A stretch of DNA of 30,133 nt, taken from positions 1-30,133 of the forward strand of contig CANQES010000004.1 in the NCBI GenBank assembly GCA_947595555.1, read 5' to 3'. Below, piece by piece: positions 6,303-14,422 of this stretch (positions are counted from its first letter, which is position 1; every line of letters begins with the position of its first letter). The notes beneath the pieces were generated by a model. The model did not search any database. It saw only the letters and a program-made list of their open reading frames with translations, and was not told the DNA's origin. A program made the translations under genes and the position numbers. The DNA comes from an uncultured Clostridia bacterium. GTDB taxonomy: Bacteria; Bacillota; Clostridia; TANB77; CAG-508.

Positions 6303-6776
6303 TTACATGTCGTCGTCTTCATCTTTATCGCACCCATGGCATCCGTGACATCCATTTTCGCCTTGGCATTCATCTTGTTCTTCGCCATCTACATCGCCAG
6401 ACCAGTCTAATTCTATAATATTTTGACATTCTGGACATTCGATTTCTGTTTTGTTTTCGTCTACATCTATAATAAATTCATAGTTACAATATGGGCAAAC
6501 TATTTCAAAATCAAATCCATCTTCTGCATAAATATCTTTTTCGATATTATCAACCACTTGTTGCATTTGACTAACTTGTGCAGTTAATTTTTTTTGCGTA
6601 TCTTCAAGTTTTTCCATTTCTTCTTTTTTTAAATCTATTATATAGTCCATTTGATCTAGAACCACGTCTAAGAAAGCACCAAATCTTCCTTTTACATATT
6701 CTAAATCTTCTTTATTTTTCATGTTTTTTTCTATGTCATCTAAAAAACTTTTGTACTCGTTTTTTAATATACTCAT
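6303..6776 (-). CDS. CD1247-type coiled-coil zinc-ribbon protein
   Basis: Protein of 157 residues of a family conserved next to efp and pepP in Clostridia, of unknown function. The N-terminal half is helical or coiled-coil (to about residue 85). It is followed by a CPYC...CPEC four-cysteine zinc ribbon (about 94-117). The C-terminal 30 residues are unusual: strongly acidic, with CQGENGCHGCHGCDKDEDDD giving extra Cys and His, which suggests additional metal binding. It is the last gene before a bidirectional terminator and follows efp by 18 bases. Confidence 0.75.
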   Translation of the reverse strand: MSILKNEYKSFLDDIEKNMKNKEDLEYVKGRFGAFLDVVLDQMDYIIDLKKEEMEKLEDTQKKLTAQVSQMQQVVDNIEKDIYAEDGFDFEIVCPYCNYEFIIDVDENKTEIECPECQNIIELDWSGDVDGEEQDECQGENGCHGCHGCDKDEDDDM

Positions 6777-6794
6777 TTTGCATTTTCACCTTTC

Positions 6795-7361
6795 TTATAT
6801 TCTTTCCATGTATTCACATGTTCTTGTGTCAATTTTTAAAATGTCTCCAATATTAACAAACAATGGAACTTGGATTTCTAAACCAGTTTCTAATTTTGCC
6901 GGTTTTCCTGATGTAGTTGTTGTGTTTCCACTGAACCCTGGTTCTGTGTATGTAACTTCTAATTCCACAAATGTTGGTGGTTCTACTGCAAATATATTTC
7001 CTTTGTATGAAAGAATTGTTACTTCCATGTTTTCCTTCAAATATTTTAGACATTCCCCTAGTTGTTCTTCATTTAATGGGATTTGGTCATATGTTTCATT
7101 ATCCATGAAATAATATAATCCTCCATCATTGTATAAATATTGCATTACTTTTTTCTCGATTTCTGCTGCTGGAAATTTATCAGAAGGATTAAAAGTTCTT
7201 TCCAATGTTGCTCCTGTAATTACATTTTTTAATTTTGTTCTTACAAATGCTGAACCCTTTCCTGGCTTTACATGTTGGAATTCTACAATTCTATATACAT
7301 TTCCTTCCATTTCAAATGTTGTTCCATTTCTAAAATCTCCTGCTGAATATACTGCTGCCAT
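6795..7361 (-). CDS. efp: Translation elongation factor P
   Basis: EF-P, the three-domain beta-barrel factor that rescues ribosomes stalled at proline runs. The 188-residue protein starts MAAVYSAGDFRNG. It carries the loop KPGKGSAF with the Lys (about 35) that is modified in many species. The domain III signature follows, GLEIQVPLFVNIGD. The start is the ATG at 7361, with AAAGGAG 8 bases upstream; an in-frame TTG six codons earlier overlaps that site and is not used. It has its own promoter. Confidence 0.97.
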   Translation of the reverse strand: MAAVYSAGDFRNGTTFEMEGNVYRIVEFQHVKPGKGSAFVRTKLKNVITGATLERTFNPSDKFPAAEIEKKVMQYLYNDGGLYYFMDNETYDQIPLNEEQLGECLKYLKENMEVTILSYKGNIFAVEPPTFVELEVTYTEPGFSGNTTTTSGKPAKLETGLEIQVPLFVNIGDILKIDTRTCEYMERI

Positions 7362-7396
7362 AATAATTTCTCCTTTCAAATTTTCATATGTTATAT

Positions 7397-7425
7397 ATTT
7401 TACTACAAATTTACAGAAAAATCAA
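7397..7425 (-). promoter_or_regulatory. Sigma-A promoter of efp
   Basis: TTGATT (7425-7420), 17 bases, TAAAAT (7402-7397) on the minus strand, about 36 bases upstream of the efp ATG and just after the pepP stop. Confidence 0.6.
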
Positions 7426-7441
7426 GTTTATAATTTTTACT

Positions 7442-8500
7442 TTATATTATAATATAATTTTTCTCTGATTTTGTTAAATTTATACAACCAAATTTTGTAA
7501 TTTGTATTGTATCTTCAATTCTAATTCCAAATTTTCCTGGTATATAAATACCTGGTTCATTAGTTACTACCATGTTTTCTCTTAATTGCGTATCTGAACT
7601 ATAACTTATATAAGGTGCTTCATGTATATCTAATCCAACTCCATGACCCAAACTATGAACCAAATCATATCCATGTAATTTAAAATCATTTTCAACCATT
7701 TTAGTTAATAGCCTTGTGCTTGCACCGTCTTTGTATTGTTCTTCAGTTTGAATTTGATTTTTCAACACTAAGTCATAAATTGGTTTTATGTGCTCTGGTA
7801 CTTCTCCTACAAAAATTGTTCTTGTCATGTCTGAACAATATCCATTTACCCTACATCCCATATCAATTGTTATGATATCTTTATTTTGAATTTTTCGTTC
7901 AGTTGGTACTGCATGAGGTTTTGATGTGTTTTCTCCAGAAGCTACAATCGTTTCAAAAGCTATTCCATCAGTTCTTTGCTTGAAATATTCATCTATTTCA
8001 TTTGCAATTTGCTTTTCTGTCATTCCTGGTTTTATATATGATAATAAATATGAAAAACAATTATCTGTTATATCACAAGCTTTTTCAATTTGAGTTATTT
8101 CTTCTGCATCTTTTATCATTCTTTGCTTTTCTATCATATGCTCAGTTTCTACAAAATTATGAATTTTAAATTTTCTAATGTATTCTTTATATTTGGCATA
8201 AGAAACATCATATTCTTCAAAACCAACATTTTCACAAAACAGAAAGAAATTTTCATAGTCTTCTTTAGATACATCATGCGAATCATATACAATTATTTCA
8301 TCAAACAATGTTAATGTGCTGTGTACATGCTCAATATATCTAGCATCTGTAATATAGATGTTTTCTTTCCTAGTCAATAGTAAAATTCCTTCTGCTTCAA
8401 TATTTGTTAAGTATCGTATATTTGTTGGATTTGTAAGTATTAGTCCTTGTAAGTCTAAACTTGACATTTTATTTCTTAACCATTGTAATTTTGTATTCAT
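7442..8500 (-). CDS. pepP: Xaa-Pro aminopeptidase / M24 metallopeptidase
   Basis: Cytosolic M24B peptidase that removes N-terminal residues ahead of proline. 352 residues: an N-terminal creatinase-like domain (1-125) and a C-terminal pita-bread domain. The five metal ligands are visible: Asp213 in TIDMGC, Asp224 in CSDMTRT, His286 in GHGVGLDIHE, Glu315 in TNEPGIY and Glu329 in RIEDT. It lies 22 bases after the prepilin peptidase and upstream of efp, the common Clostridial order. Confidence 0.95.
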   Translation of the reverse strand: MNTKLQWLRNKMSSLDLQGLILTNPTNIRYLTNIEAEGILLLTRKENIYITDARYIEHVHSTLTLFDEIIVYDSHDVSKEDYENFFLFCENVGFEEYDVSYAKYKEYIRKFKIHNFVETEHMIEKQRMIKDAEEITQIEKACDITDNCFSYLLSYIKPGMTEKQIANEIDEYFKQRTDGIAFETIVASGENTSKPHAVPTERKIQNKDIITIDMGCRVNGYCSDMTRTIFVGEVPEHIKPIYDLVLKNQIQTEEQYKDGASTRLLTKMVENDFKLHGYDLVHSLGHGVGLDIHEAPYISYSSDTQLRENMVVTNEPGIYIPGKFGIRIEDTIQITKFGCINLTKSEKNYIII

Positions 8501-8522
8501 AATTATCCCTCATTTTTTCATT

Positions 8523-9275
8523 TTATCCATGATACATGCCTAATGTAAAAATATACATTAATGTGTTTTTTATTTGTTCAAATGGTATATACATGCTAAT
8601 AAATGTTGCTATTACAATAAATGGCCCAAATGGTATGTACTCATCTGATTTTTTTATTTTTGTTGCTAATAAACCTATACTTAAAACAGCTCCTATTAAA
8701 AATGATACTAGTGTTATAATAATTATGTTAGATAATCCAAAATATAATCCTAAGGCTCCCATTAACTTAACATCGCCAAATCCCATTGCTTCTTTTCCGT
8801 AGAAAGCTCCACCTAATAATGTTATTAATAAAAATATTCCTCCTCCTGCTAGCATTCCTAATAACATATTTATAGTTATTGCTACATTTGATAACCCATA
8901 TAAAAATGCAAATATAAAACCAATTTCAAATATAGTTAGGTTTAAACGGTTTGGTATTATTTGTAATTTATAATCAATTATAAATGTACATAATAACATT
9001 GGCGTTAGTATTAAATATTTTATTAAATCTAAATTCGCTATTAATGTTTCCTTTATCCCAAATACATATACTAATGTGATATAAATAATGCTTGTTATTA
9101 TCATCAGTAAATAGTTTGGCTTAAAGTTTATTTTATATTCATGTATAATATCTTTTGAGATAACATTTTTATATTCTGGTAGTCTTTTATTTGCCCAGTC
9201 CACCATTTGTCCTACTATTAGTCCCATTATTGCTACTACTATGTAATAAGCAATGTGTACATCATTAAAATACAT
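8523..9275 (-). CDS. Prepilin peptidase, A24 family (active site intact, no Cys4 domain)
   Basis: Polytopic aspartic peptidase that cleaves the leader of type IV prepilins. Both catalytic aspartates are present: Asp101 in FIIDYKLQIIPNR and Asp168 in GFGDVKLMGALG. The N-terminal region retains the GLIVGQMVDWANKRLP start but lacks the four cysteines (CxxC...CxxC) found in bifunctional peptidase/methyltransferases. About 14 kb away a second homologue (23030-23845) keeps the cysteines but lacks the GxGD motif, so the two may share the work. It is second in the yqeG-A24-pepP run, away from the pilus operon. Confidence 0.9.
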   Translation of the reverse strand: MYFNDVHIAYYIVVAIMGLIVGQMVDWANKRLPEYKNVISKDIIHEYKINFKPNYLLMIITSIIYITLVYVFGIKETLIANLDLIKYLILTPMLLCTFIIDYKLQIIPNRLNLTIFEIGFIFAFLYGLSNVAITINMLLGMLAGGGIFLLITLLGGAFYGKEAMGFGDVKLMGALGLYFGLSNIIIITLVSFLIGAVLSIGLLATKIKKSDEYIPFGPFIVIATFISMYIPFEQIKNTLMYIFTLGMYHG

Positions 9276-9299
9276 TTTTCGTTTCTCCTTTGTCTGCTA

Positions 9300-9788
9300 T
9301 TATATTTTTTTTATATTCTTTTTTATTTTATTCTCTAATGGTCTTTTCCATGCAGTGTACCAAAAATCTTTTTTGTCTATTGGGTCTACTAATATTGTAA
9401 ACATTTTGCAACGATTACCACCTATTACATCTGTGAATATTTGATCTCCTACTACTCCTATATTTTCTGCATTTTCATTTAGGATTTTTTGTACTTTCAA
9501 AAATCCTGATTTAAATGGCTTTTTTGCTAAATTTTTATATGGTACCTGTATTTGTTTTGCTACTTCTTCTACTTTTTCTTTATGATTTGTGTTTGATAAA
9601 ATATATAGTTTTATGCCTTGACATTTTATTTCTTTTGCCCATCTTATTACTTCTTCTGATATCTGTCTATGATAGTCTATTAATGTGTTGTCTACATCTA
9701 GTATTAGTGCTTTTATTTGATTTCTTTTTAAAAATTCAATTGTGATTTGTTCTACTTTGCCAAAATATGCTTTTGGATATATTATCAT
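9300..9788 (-). CDS. yqeG: YqeG-family HAD-IIIA phosphatase
   Basis: HAD-superfamily phosphatase of the YqeG family, 162 residues. DVDNTL (Asp31, Asp33) is the nucleophile motif, LSNT motif II, the Lys of KKPF motif III and GDQIFTDVIGGN motif IV. In bacilli yqeG sits in a ribosome-associated GTPase cluster; its substrate is not settled (some relatives act on phosphatidylglycerol phosphate). The start is the ATG at 9788 with GGAGG five bases upstream. A longer in-frame reading would overlap the promoter -35. Confidence 0.88.
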   Translation of the reverse strand: MIIYPKAYFGKVEQITIEFLKRNQIKALILDVDNTLIDYHRQISEEVIRWAKEIKCQGIKLYILSNTNHKEKVEEVAKQIQVPYKNLAKKPFKSGFLKVQKILNENAENIGVVGDQIFTDVIGGNRCKMFTILVDPIDKKDFWYTAWKRPLENKIKKNIKKI

Positions 9789-9819
9789 TTTTTCCTCCGC
9801 TTGCCAAAATCTCATGTAT

Positions 9820-9848
9820 ATCTTATCAATTTGCTTTTCTTTTGTCAA
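9820..9848 (-). promoter_or_regulatory. Sigma-A promoter of yqeG-A24-pepP
   Basis: A perfect TTGACA (9848-9843), 17 bases, TAAGAT (9825-9820) on the minus strand, 32 bases upstream of the yqeG ATG and starting 15 bases after the sleB stop. Confidence 0.75.
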
Positions 9849-9862
9849 GGAGTTTGATTTCG

Positions 9863-10549
9863 TTATTTACAAAATCTATGTTTTCCAATTGTTATTGTCA
9901 TTGGTCTCGACCATATCCATTTGTTCGTTGCTGTAGCAGGATTAAAATAATAAATTGCTCCATAGCTAGGGTCCCATCCGTTTATTGCATCTTGTGCTGC
10001 TTTTTTCGCATTAGTATCTGGTGTTAAATTTATTTGTCCATCACTTACGGCATCAAAGGCTCCAGACTGATAAATAACTCCAGATATTGAATTAGGAAAA
10101 GAACTACTTTTTACTCTATTCATAACAACTGCCCCCACTGCTACTTGGCCCGTATATGGTTCTCCTCTAGATTCTCCATAAATCAATCGTGCTAATAAAT
10201 TAACATTACTAGAATTAGTAGCACCAGAACTAGAAGATGAACTAGAGGAACTATAAATTCCCATTGCCTTTAAAGTTGCTGGTCCTGCAATTCCATCTAC
10301 TGTTAATCCATTTTTTCTTTGAAAATACTTTACCGCATTTACAGTTTTTGTTCCGTAAATTCCATCTATACTTCCTGTATAATATCCCCATCTCTTCAAT
10401 TTTGTTTGTATTTGAGTTACTTCACTTCCTCTTGAACCATACTTGGATAGTGCTTCGACTGAATTATCTTTCAAAAATATAAATCCTATTATCATCATTA
10501 GAAAAAAAAATGTTATTACTGTTAATATATTTTTTTTATTTTTGAACAT
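9863..10549 (-). CDS. sleB: Spore cortex-lytic enzyme SleB
   Basis: Lytic transglycosylase that degrades spore cortex during germination. 228 residues from the ATG at 10549 (AGGTGG 9 bases upstream). An N-terminal membrane or signal segment spans about 8-26. The peptidoglycan-binding domain spans about 40-97 (GSEVTQIQTKLKRWGYYTG, DGIYGTKT, VDGIAGPAT). A run of nine Ser acts as linker, followed by the catalytic SleB domain with YGESRGE (Glu126 expected catalytic). GAFDAVSDG and the closing KHRFCK are typical. No ypeB follows; yqeG with its own promoter does. A possible forespore-type promoter lies upstream. Confidence 0.93.
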   Translation of the reverse strand: MFKNKKNILTVITFFFLMMIIGFIFLKDNSVEALSKYGSRGSEVTQIQTKLKRWGYYTGSIDGIYGTKTVNAVKYFQRKNGLTVDGIAGPATLKAMGIYSSSSSSSSSGATNSSNVNLLARLIYGESRGEPYTGQVAVGAVVMNRVKSSSFPNSISGVIYQSGAFDAVSDGQINLTPDTNAKKAAQDAINGWDPSYGAIYYFNPATATNKWIWSRPMTITIGKHRFCK

Positions 10550-10585
10550 AATAAAAAACCACCTATTCATAAAAATCTTTATAGT

Positions 10586-10616
10586 TATTTTTATCAATAT
10601 TTGGTTCTATTATGCA
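10586..10616 (-). promoter_or_regulatory. Possible sigma-G-like promoter of sleB
   Basis: TGCATA (10616-10611), 18 bases, AAAAATA (10592-10586), about 36 bases before the sleB ATG. The -35 fits the sigma-G consensus (GMATA) while the -10 fits CATNNTA only in part. The same TGNATA-N18-AAANATA layout precedes the dodecin-spoVA genes. Confidence 0.3.
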
Positions 10617-10641
10617 TAATTTAATAATATAAACTTTCAAA

Positions 10642-10995
10642 TTAAAAAATACTATCATTATTATTTAATATTATATCTTTCAATTGATCTTTCAAAAGTG
10701 GTAAACTTTCTTTTATAGTCCCCCACAACACAGATAAATCTACATTTTCATAATCATGAACAATTCTATTTCTCATACCCTTTATACTATTCCATGGAAT
10801 ATTACTATATTTTTCCATTGTTTCATCACAAATCTCTTTTACAAGTTCTCCTATTTGAGATACTGTAAAAGCACAAGCTGTTATTGTTTTTTTATCATCC
10901 AAAAAATCCTTAGCATTTAAACCTTCAACATATTTTTCAATATCATCAATATAATTAATAATTTTTTGAATAATAATTCTATCCCTACTTTTCAT
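10642..10995 (-). CDS. hepT: HepT-family ribonuclease toxin (DUF86)
   Basis: HepT toxin, a HEPN-fold ribonuclease, 117 residues, all helical. It shows RNRIVHDY (Arg75, His80, Tyr82), the RX4HXY motif: Arg and His are catalytic and the Tyr is the residue that MntA adenylylates in characterised pairs. The start is the ATG at 10995, with AAGGAG nine bases upstream. It overlaps the end of mntA by 11 bases, so the two are translationally linked. A longer in-frame reading from 11064 lies wholly inside mntA and is not used. Confidence 0.88.
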   Translation of the reverse strand: MKSRDRIIIQKIINYIDDIEKYVEGLNAKDFLDDKKTITACAFTVSQIGELVKEICDETMEKYSNIPWNSIKGMRNRIVHDYENVDLSVLWGTIKESLPLLKDQLKDIILNNNDSIF

Positions 10996-11293
10996 AAATA
11001 ATAACTCCTTCTTTTTGTATATCATTATAAATTTTACTATCTTTCTGTATTTCGGATATTTCAAATAAATCTATATTCTTTTCCAATTTTTGAACTAAAT
11101 CCTCTAATAAACCATAGAAATTTATATTTAACAATTTACCTTCACTATCAATTACTAAATCTATATCGCTTTTAGGTGTAGGTGTATTTTTAGCATAAGA
11201 ACCAAATAAAATTGCTTTTTTTACTGAAAAATTTTTTAATATATCTTGCAATATATTTTTCAATTCTTCTATTGAATATATTTTCTCAGACAT
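10985..11293 (-). CDS. mntA: MntA-type nucleotidyltransferase antitoxin
   Basis: Minimal nucleotidyltransferase of 102 residues that neutralises HepT by transferring AMP to it. The active-site GSYAKN (31-36), the metal ligands SDIDL (Asp43, Asp45) and the third acidic residue in NIDLFE (Asp75) are all present, so it looks active. AGGAGG precedes the ATG. Antitoxin first and toxin second with overlap is usual for this system. It sits between holA and sleB, apart from either gene's function, as expected for a mobile defence or addiction module. Confidence 0.9.
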   Translation of the reverse strand: MSEKIYSIEELKNILQDILKNFSVKKAILFGSYAKNTPTPKSDIDLVIDSEGKLLNINFYGLLEDLVQKLEKNIDLFEISEIQKDSKIYNDIQKEGVIIYEK

Positions 11294-11341
11294 ATTAACC
11301 TCCTCTCTATATTTTATAGTATATCACAAATAACCAATTTT

Positions 11342-12367
11342 TCAACTACAATATTTACAAAGAATAGTTTCCAAACCAATTTGCAAATCAATTAATCCAT
11401 TCTTATATTGATAATCAATGTCAATCAGGCTTTGCAATATACTTCGTAGCTCTGCTCCTTGAAAAAAACTAGCTTGTGACTTATACTTACTCACCAAAAA
11501 AGTTTGATTTGGTTTTAAATTCAAACTAGAGACAATATCTTTATTATAATATAGCGCCAATTTAACAAAATACAACTTCTTAAAATGATTATACAAAGTT
11601 ATCAAAATCTTCTGTATAGGTTCCTTTGCGTACACCAAATTCTTTAACACATCTAAAGCCACAGCAATCTGTTTTTTACCCAAAGAATCAGTCAAATCAA
11701 AAATAACACTTTCCAACTTTTTTATACACAGCTTATCAATATCAACCTTTTGTATCTTGCCTCCCTCTCCTGCATACTCAATCAATTTTCTTATCTCATT
11801 AATTAATTCCTGCATATTGGTACCGCAGCACTCTATAAAATAACGCAAAGTAGCATCATCTATATCAACTTTATAACCTTGGCATATAGCTTTTATTCTT
11901 CTTTCGATTTGTATTGGCTTTTGATAAGCAAACTCACACACAACTCCTAATTTATCTATCACGCCATACAATTCCTGTTTGCTATCTGCTTCGTCCTCCA
12001 CAAAAACTAATACTACACTAGAACGAACCAAATCTATATTATCCTTTAAATATGCACTAATCTTTTCCTTTAGCTTTGATAATTCTACATTTTTCCTTTT
12101 TCCATCTTTTTTTAATAAACCTGTATTCCTTGCAATAATCAGCTTTTTCTCGTATCCAAAACTTGGCGTTTCAATATCTGCTATCAACTCATCACAATTA
12201 GTTTCGTCAATAGTAATAAAATTAATACCTTTTGTACATTCTCCAAATAAGCTTTTTATTTTTTTTAAAGCTGATTCTAGCAAAAACAATTCCTCTCCAT
12301 ATAAAAGATATAGACTTTCTAATTTACCACCTTTCAGTTCTTTTTCCAAATTTTCAATCGATAACAT
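11342..12367 (-). CDS. holA: DNA polymerase III subunit delta
   Basis: Clamp-loader delta subunit, 341 residues, which opens the sliding clamp. N-terminal LYLLYGEELFLLESAL is the family's modified P-loop region; ETPSFGYEKKLIIARN and the middle AAA+ lid with CGTNMQELINEIRKL are typical. The C-terminal helical domain includes LYNHFKKLYFVK and ends LQIGLETILCKYC. It follows the debranching enzyme by 6 bases, so it is the last gene of the murB operon here. The more usual neighbours (comEC, rpsT) are absent. Confidence 0.9.
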   Translation of the reverse strand: MLSIENLEKELKGGKLESLYLLYGEELFLLESALKKIKSLFGECTKGINFITIDETNCDELIADIETPSFGYEKKLIIARNTGLLKKDGKRKNVELSKLKEKISAYLKDNIDLVRSSVVLVFVEDEADSKQELYGVIDKLGVVCEFAYQKPIQIERRIKAICQGYKVDIDDATLRYFIECCGTNMQELINEIRKLIEYAGEGGKIQKVDIDKLCIKKLESVIFDLTDSLGKKQIAVALDVLKNLVYAKEPIQKILITLYNHFKKLYFVKLALYYNKDIVSSLNLKPNQTFLVSKYKSQASFFQGAELRSILQSLIDIDYQYKNGLIDLQIGLETILCKYCS

Positions 12368-12373
12368 TATTTT

Positions 12374-14407
12374 CTATCTCCCTAAAATAATTCGACATAC
12401 TTCTGATACACTCCATGCTTGATTAATTGTTCCCTTTGGTAATTGTGGTTTTGCAGAATCATAAATTTCAGCAATACCACCAATACAGCCATTTTCCATA
12501 ATATCCTTTTGAAAAGTCTTATTAGTTCTATTAATAAACTTTTCCAACTTATCCTTCCACATTTGCTTATCATTAGCCGTTTTAGATGCCTTCAAGCTAT
12601 TCTTTAAACTATCATAATACAATCCCAATAACCATGGCCACGTAATACCTTGATGATAGCTACTATCCCTTTTCTGTGAATTCCCTTCATATACTTCAAC
12701 ATAATTTTCTTCGCCCTTTGCCAAAGTTTTTAATCCATATTGGTTCAATAGCTTCTTTTCTACTGTATCAATTACTTGATTAGCTACAATACTATTAGGC
12801 TCTAACACAGGGTATGTTAAGCTCAATGCATATAATTGATTTGGTCTAATCTTGCTATCTCCAAGTACATCATATAAACATTTCTTTTTCTCTTGATAAA
12901 ACTTTTCTTGGAAAGTTTTCTTACAATTTTCAGCTAATTTTTTATACTTTCTAGCTAATACAGGATGTCCGAATTTTTTCGTCAAATCTGACATAATACA
13001 ATTTGCATTATACCACATAGCATTAATCTCTACAGCCTTTCCATTTCTTGGTGTGAAAGCTACTTCATCATATTTAGCATCCATCCATGTATTTTGTGTA
13101 TCCTCTGTTCCAGAAACAATTAATCCATCAGTATCTAAATAAATATTATTATTATCAACATCTATTCCATTACAATAATTTTCAATAATATCCTCTAAAA
13201 TTGGATATAATGTTTCTTTTACAAATCTTTCATCTTTGGTATAATCTAAATATTTTCTTATTTGTTCAAATAACAATAAAGAAGCATCTACACTATTATA
13301 CAAAGGTCTATTATCATATCCAGAATAGCCATTTGGAACAAGTCCAAACTTAACATCTCGAACCATAGTTAATAAAACTTCTTTTGCTATATCAAATCTC
13401 TTTGTAATCAATAATAAACCTTCAAAAGCAATTAAAGTATCACGACCCCAGTCTAAAAACCATGGATAACCTGCTATAATTGTATGCAATCCAAAACTTG
13501 GTCTGTAAGCAACAAAGTTATCAGTAGCTATTAAATATGTTCTTATTAATTCATCTCTTTGCACATCTTTTTTAGTTTTTTTCTTACTTTCATCTATTAA
13601 ACCAGATTCTTGTATCATTTCTCCTAAACGTATTTTCTCATTATTAATAAATCTTTCTACACTTTTTTGCTCTATATTTTCTTCCAATGAACATACAAAA
13701 GAAATGTCTTTCTCCTCATTAGCTGGTATATCTACCTCATATACACCTGGAACAACATGATTTTCTTCTGGATAAAATCCTCTCTTTTCTTCTTCTACAT
13801 AAAACATATTAGAAAAAATATCATTCTGATGCTCTATATACTCTCCTTCTGATAAATTCATATAGATTGGTGTTTGAGAATTATTATCAATTATTAACTT
13901 CACTTTAGTTTTATTTACTTGCTGTTTTACTGAAAAATAATGATTACTATTCATTTGATGAAAGTCTCTAAAATTAACAATTGGAGCTAATGTCAATTTT
14001 GCCCTTCCACCCTTATTTTTAATTTTATATTGCACTCCCACTGTATTGTGCCCATATTCCATACTTATATTTTTTATAATATCTATTTTTCCTATTTGAT
14101 AGTAAAAACTAGGTATCACATCTTTTTCAAATTCTTTTTGATATTTATATCCATGAGAAATATAATTTTTACATACATTAGTATAAAAATCATACTTTTT
14201 TCCTTCAACTTCTATACTTTCGTCTAGCTTTGATAAAACTAAAAATCTTCTAGCAGGTGGTGTTAATGGTGCAATTAATAGTCCATGATATTTTCTTGTA
14301 TTTGCTCCTATAACAGTTGAAGAACTAAATCCTCCTATACCATTTGTTATTAACCATTCCTTTTGCAATCCTTCTTCTAAAGTTAGTTTTTCCTTTGTAA
14401 CTTTCAT
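12374..14407 (-). CDS. Amylo-alpha-1,6-glucosidase (GH133-type glycogen debranching enzyme)
   Basis: Cytosolic glycogen debranching enzyme of 677 residues. The N-terminal domain begins EWLITNGIGGFSSST and TRKYHGLLIA, the archaeal/bacterial GDE_N signature. The catalytic (alpha/alpha)6 barrel carries WFLDWGRDTLIAFEG, GTEDTQNTWMDAK and INAMWYNA. It ends with ITWPWLLGLYYD and NQAWSVSE. No other glycogen genes are nearby. Its place between yvcK, a regulator of carbon flux and wall synthesis, and holA may be only housekeeping clustering. Confidence 0.93.
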   Translation of the reverse strand: MKVTKEKLTLEEGLQKEWLITNGIGGFSSSTVIGANTRKYHGLLIAPLTPPARRFLVLSKLDESIEVEGKKYDFYTNVCKNYISHGYKYQKEFEKDVIPSFYYQIGKIDIIKNISMEYGHNTVGVQYKIKNKGGRAKLTLAPIVNFRDFHQMNSNHYFSVKQQVNKTKVKLIIDNNSQTPIYMNLSEGEYIEHQNDIFSNMFYVEEEKRGFYPEENHVVPGVYEVDIPANEEKDISFVCSLEENIEQKSVERFINNEKIRLGEMIQESGLIDESKKKTKKDVQRDELIRTYLIATDNFVAYRPSFGLHTIIAGYPWFLDWGRDTLIAFEGLLLITKRFDIAKEVLLTMVRDVKFGLVPNGYSGYDNRPLYNSVDASLLLFEQIRKYLDYTKDERFVKETLYPILEDIIENYCNGIDVDNNNIYLDTDGLIVSGTEDTQNTWMDAKYDEVAFTPRNGKAVEINAMWYNANCIMSDLTKKFGHPVLARKYKKLAENCKKTFQEKFYQEKKKCLYDVLGDSKIRPNQLYALSLTYPVLEPNSIVANQVIDTVEKKLLNQYGLKTLAKGEENYVEVYEGNSQKRDSSYHQGITWPWLLGLYYDSLKNSLKASKTANDKQMWKDKLEKFINRTNKTFQKDIMENGCIGGIAEIYDSAKPQLPKGTINQAWSVSEVCRIILGR

Positions 14408-14422
14408 ATTTTTATTTCTCCT

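Noticed and set aside
10996..11064. Longer hepT start at 11064
   Set aside because: The added residues lie inside mntA in another frame; a proper ribosome site precedes the ATG at 10995.
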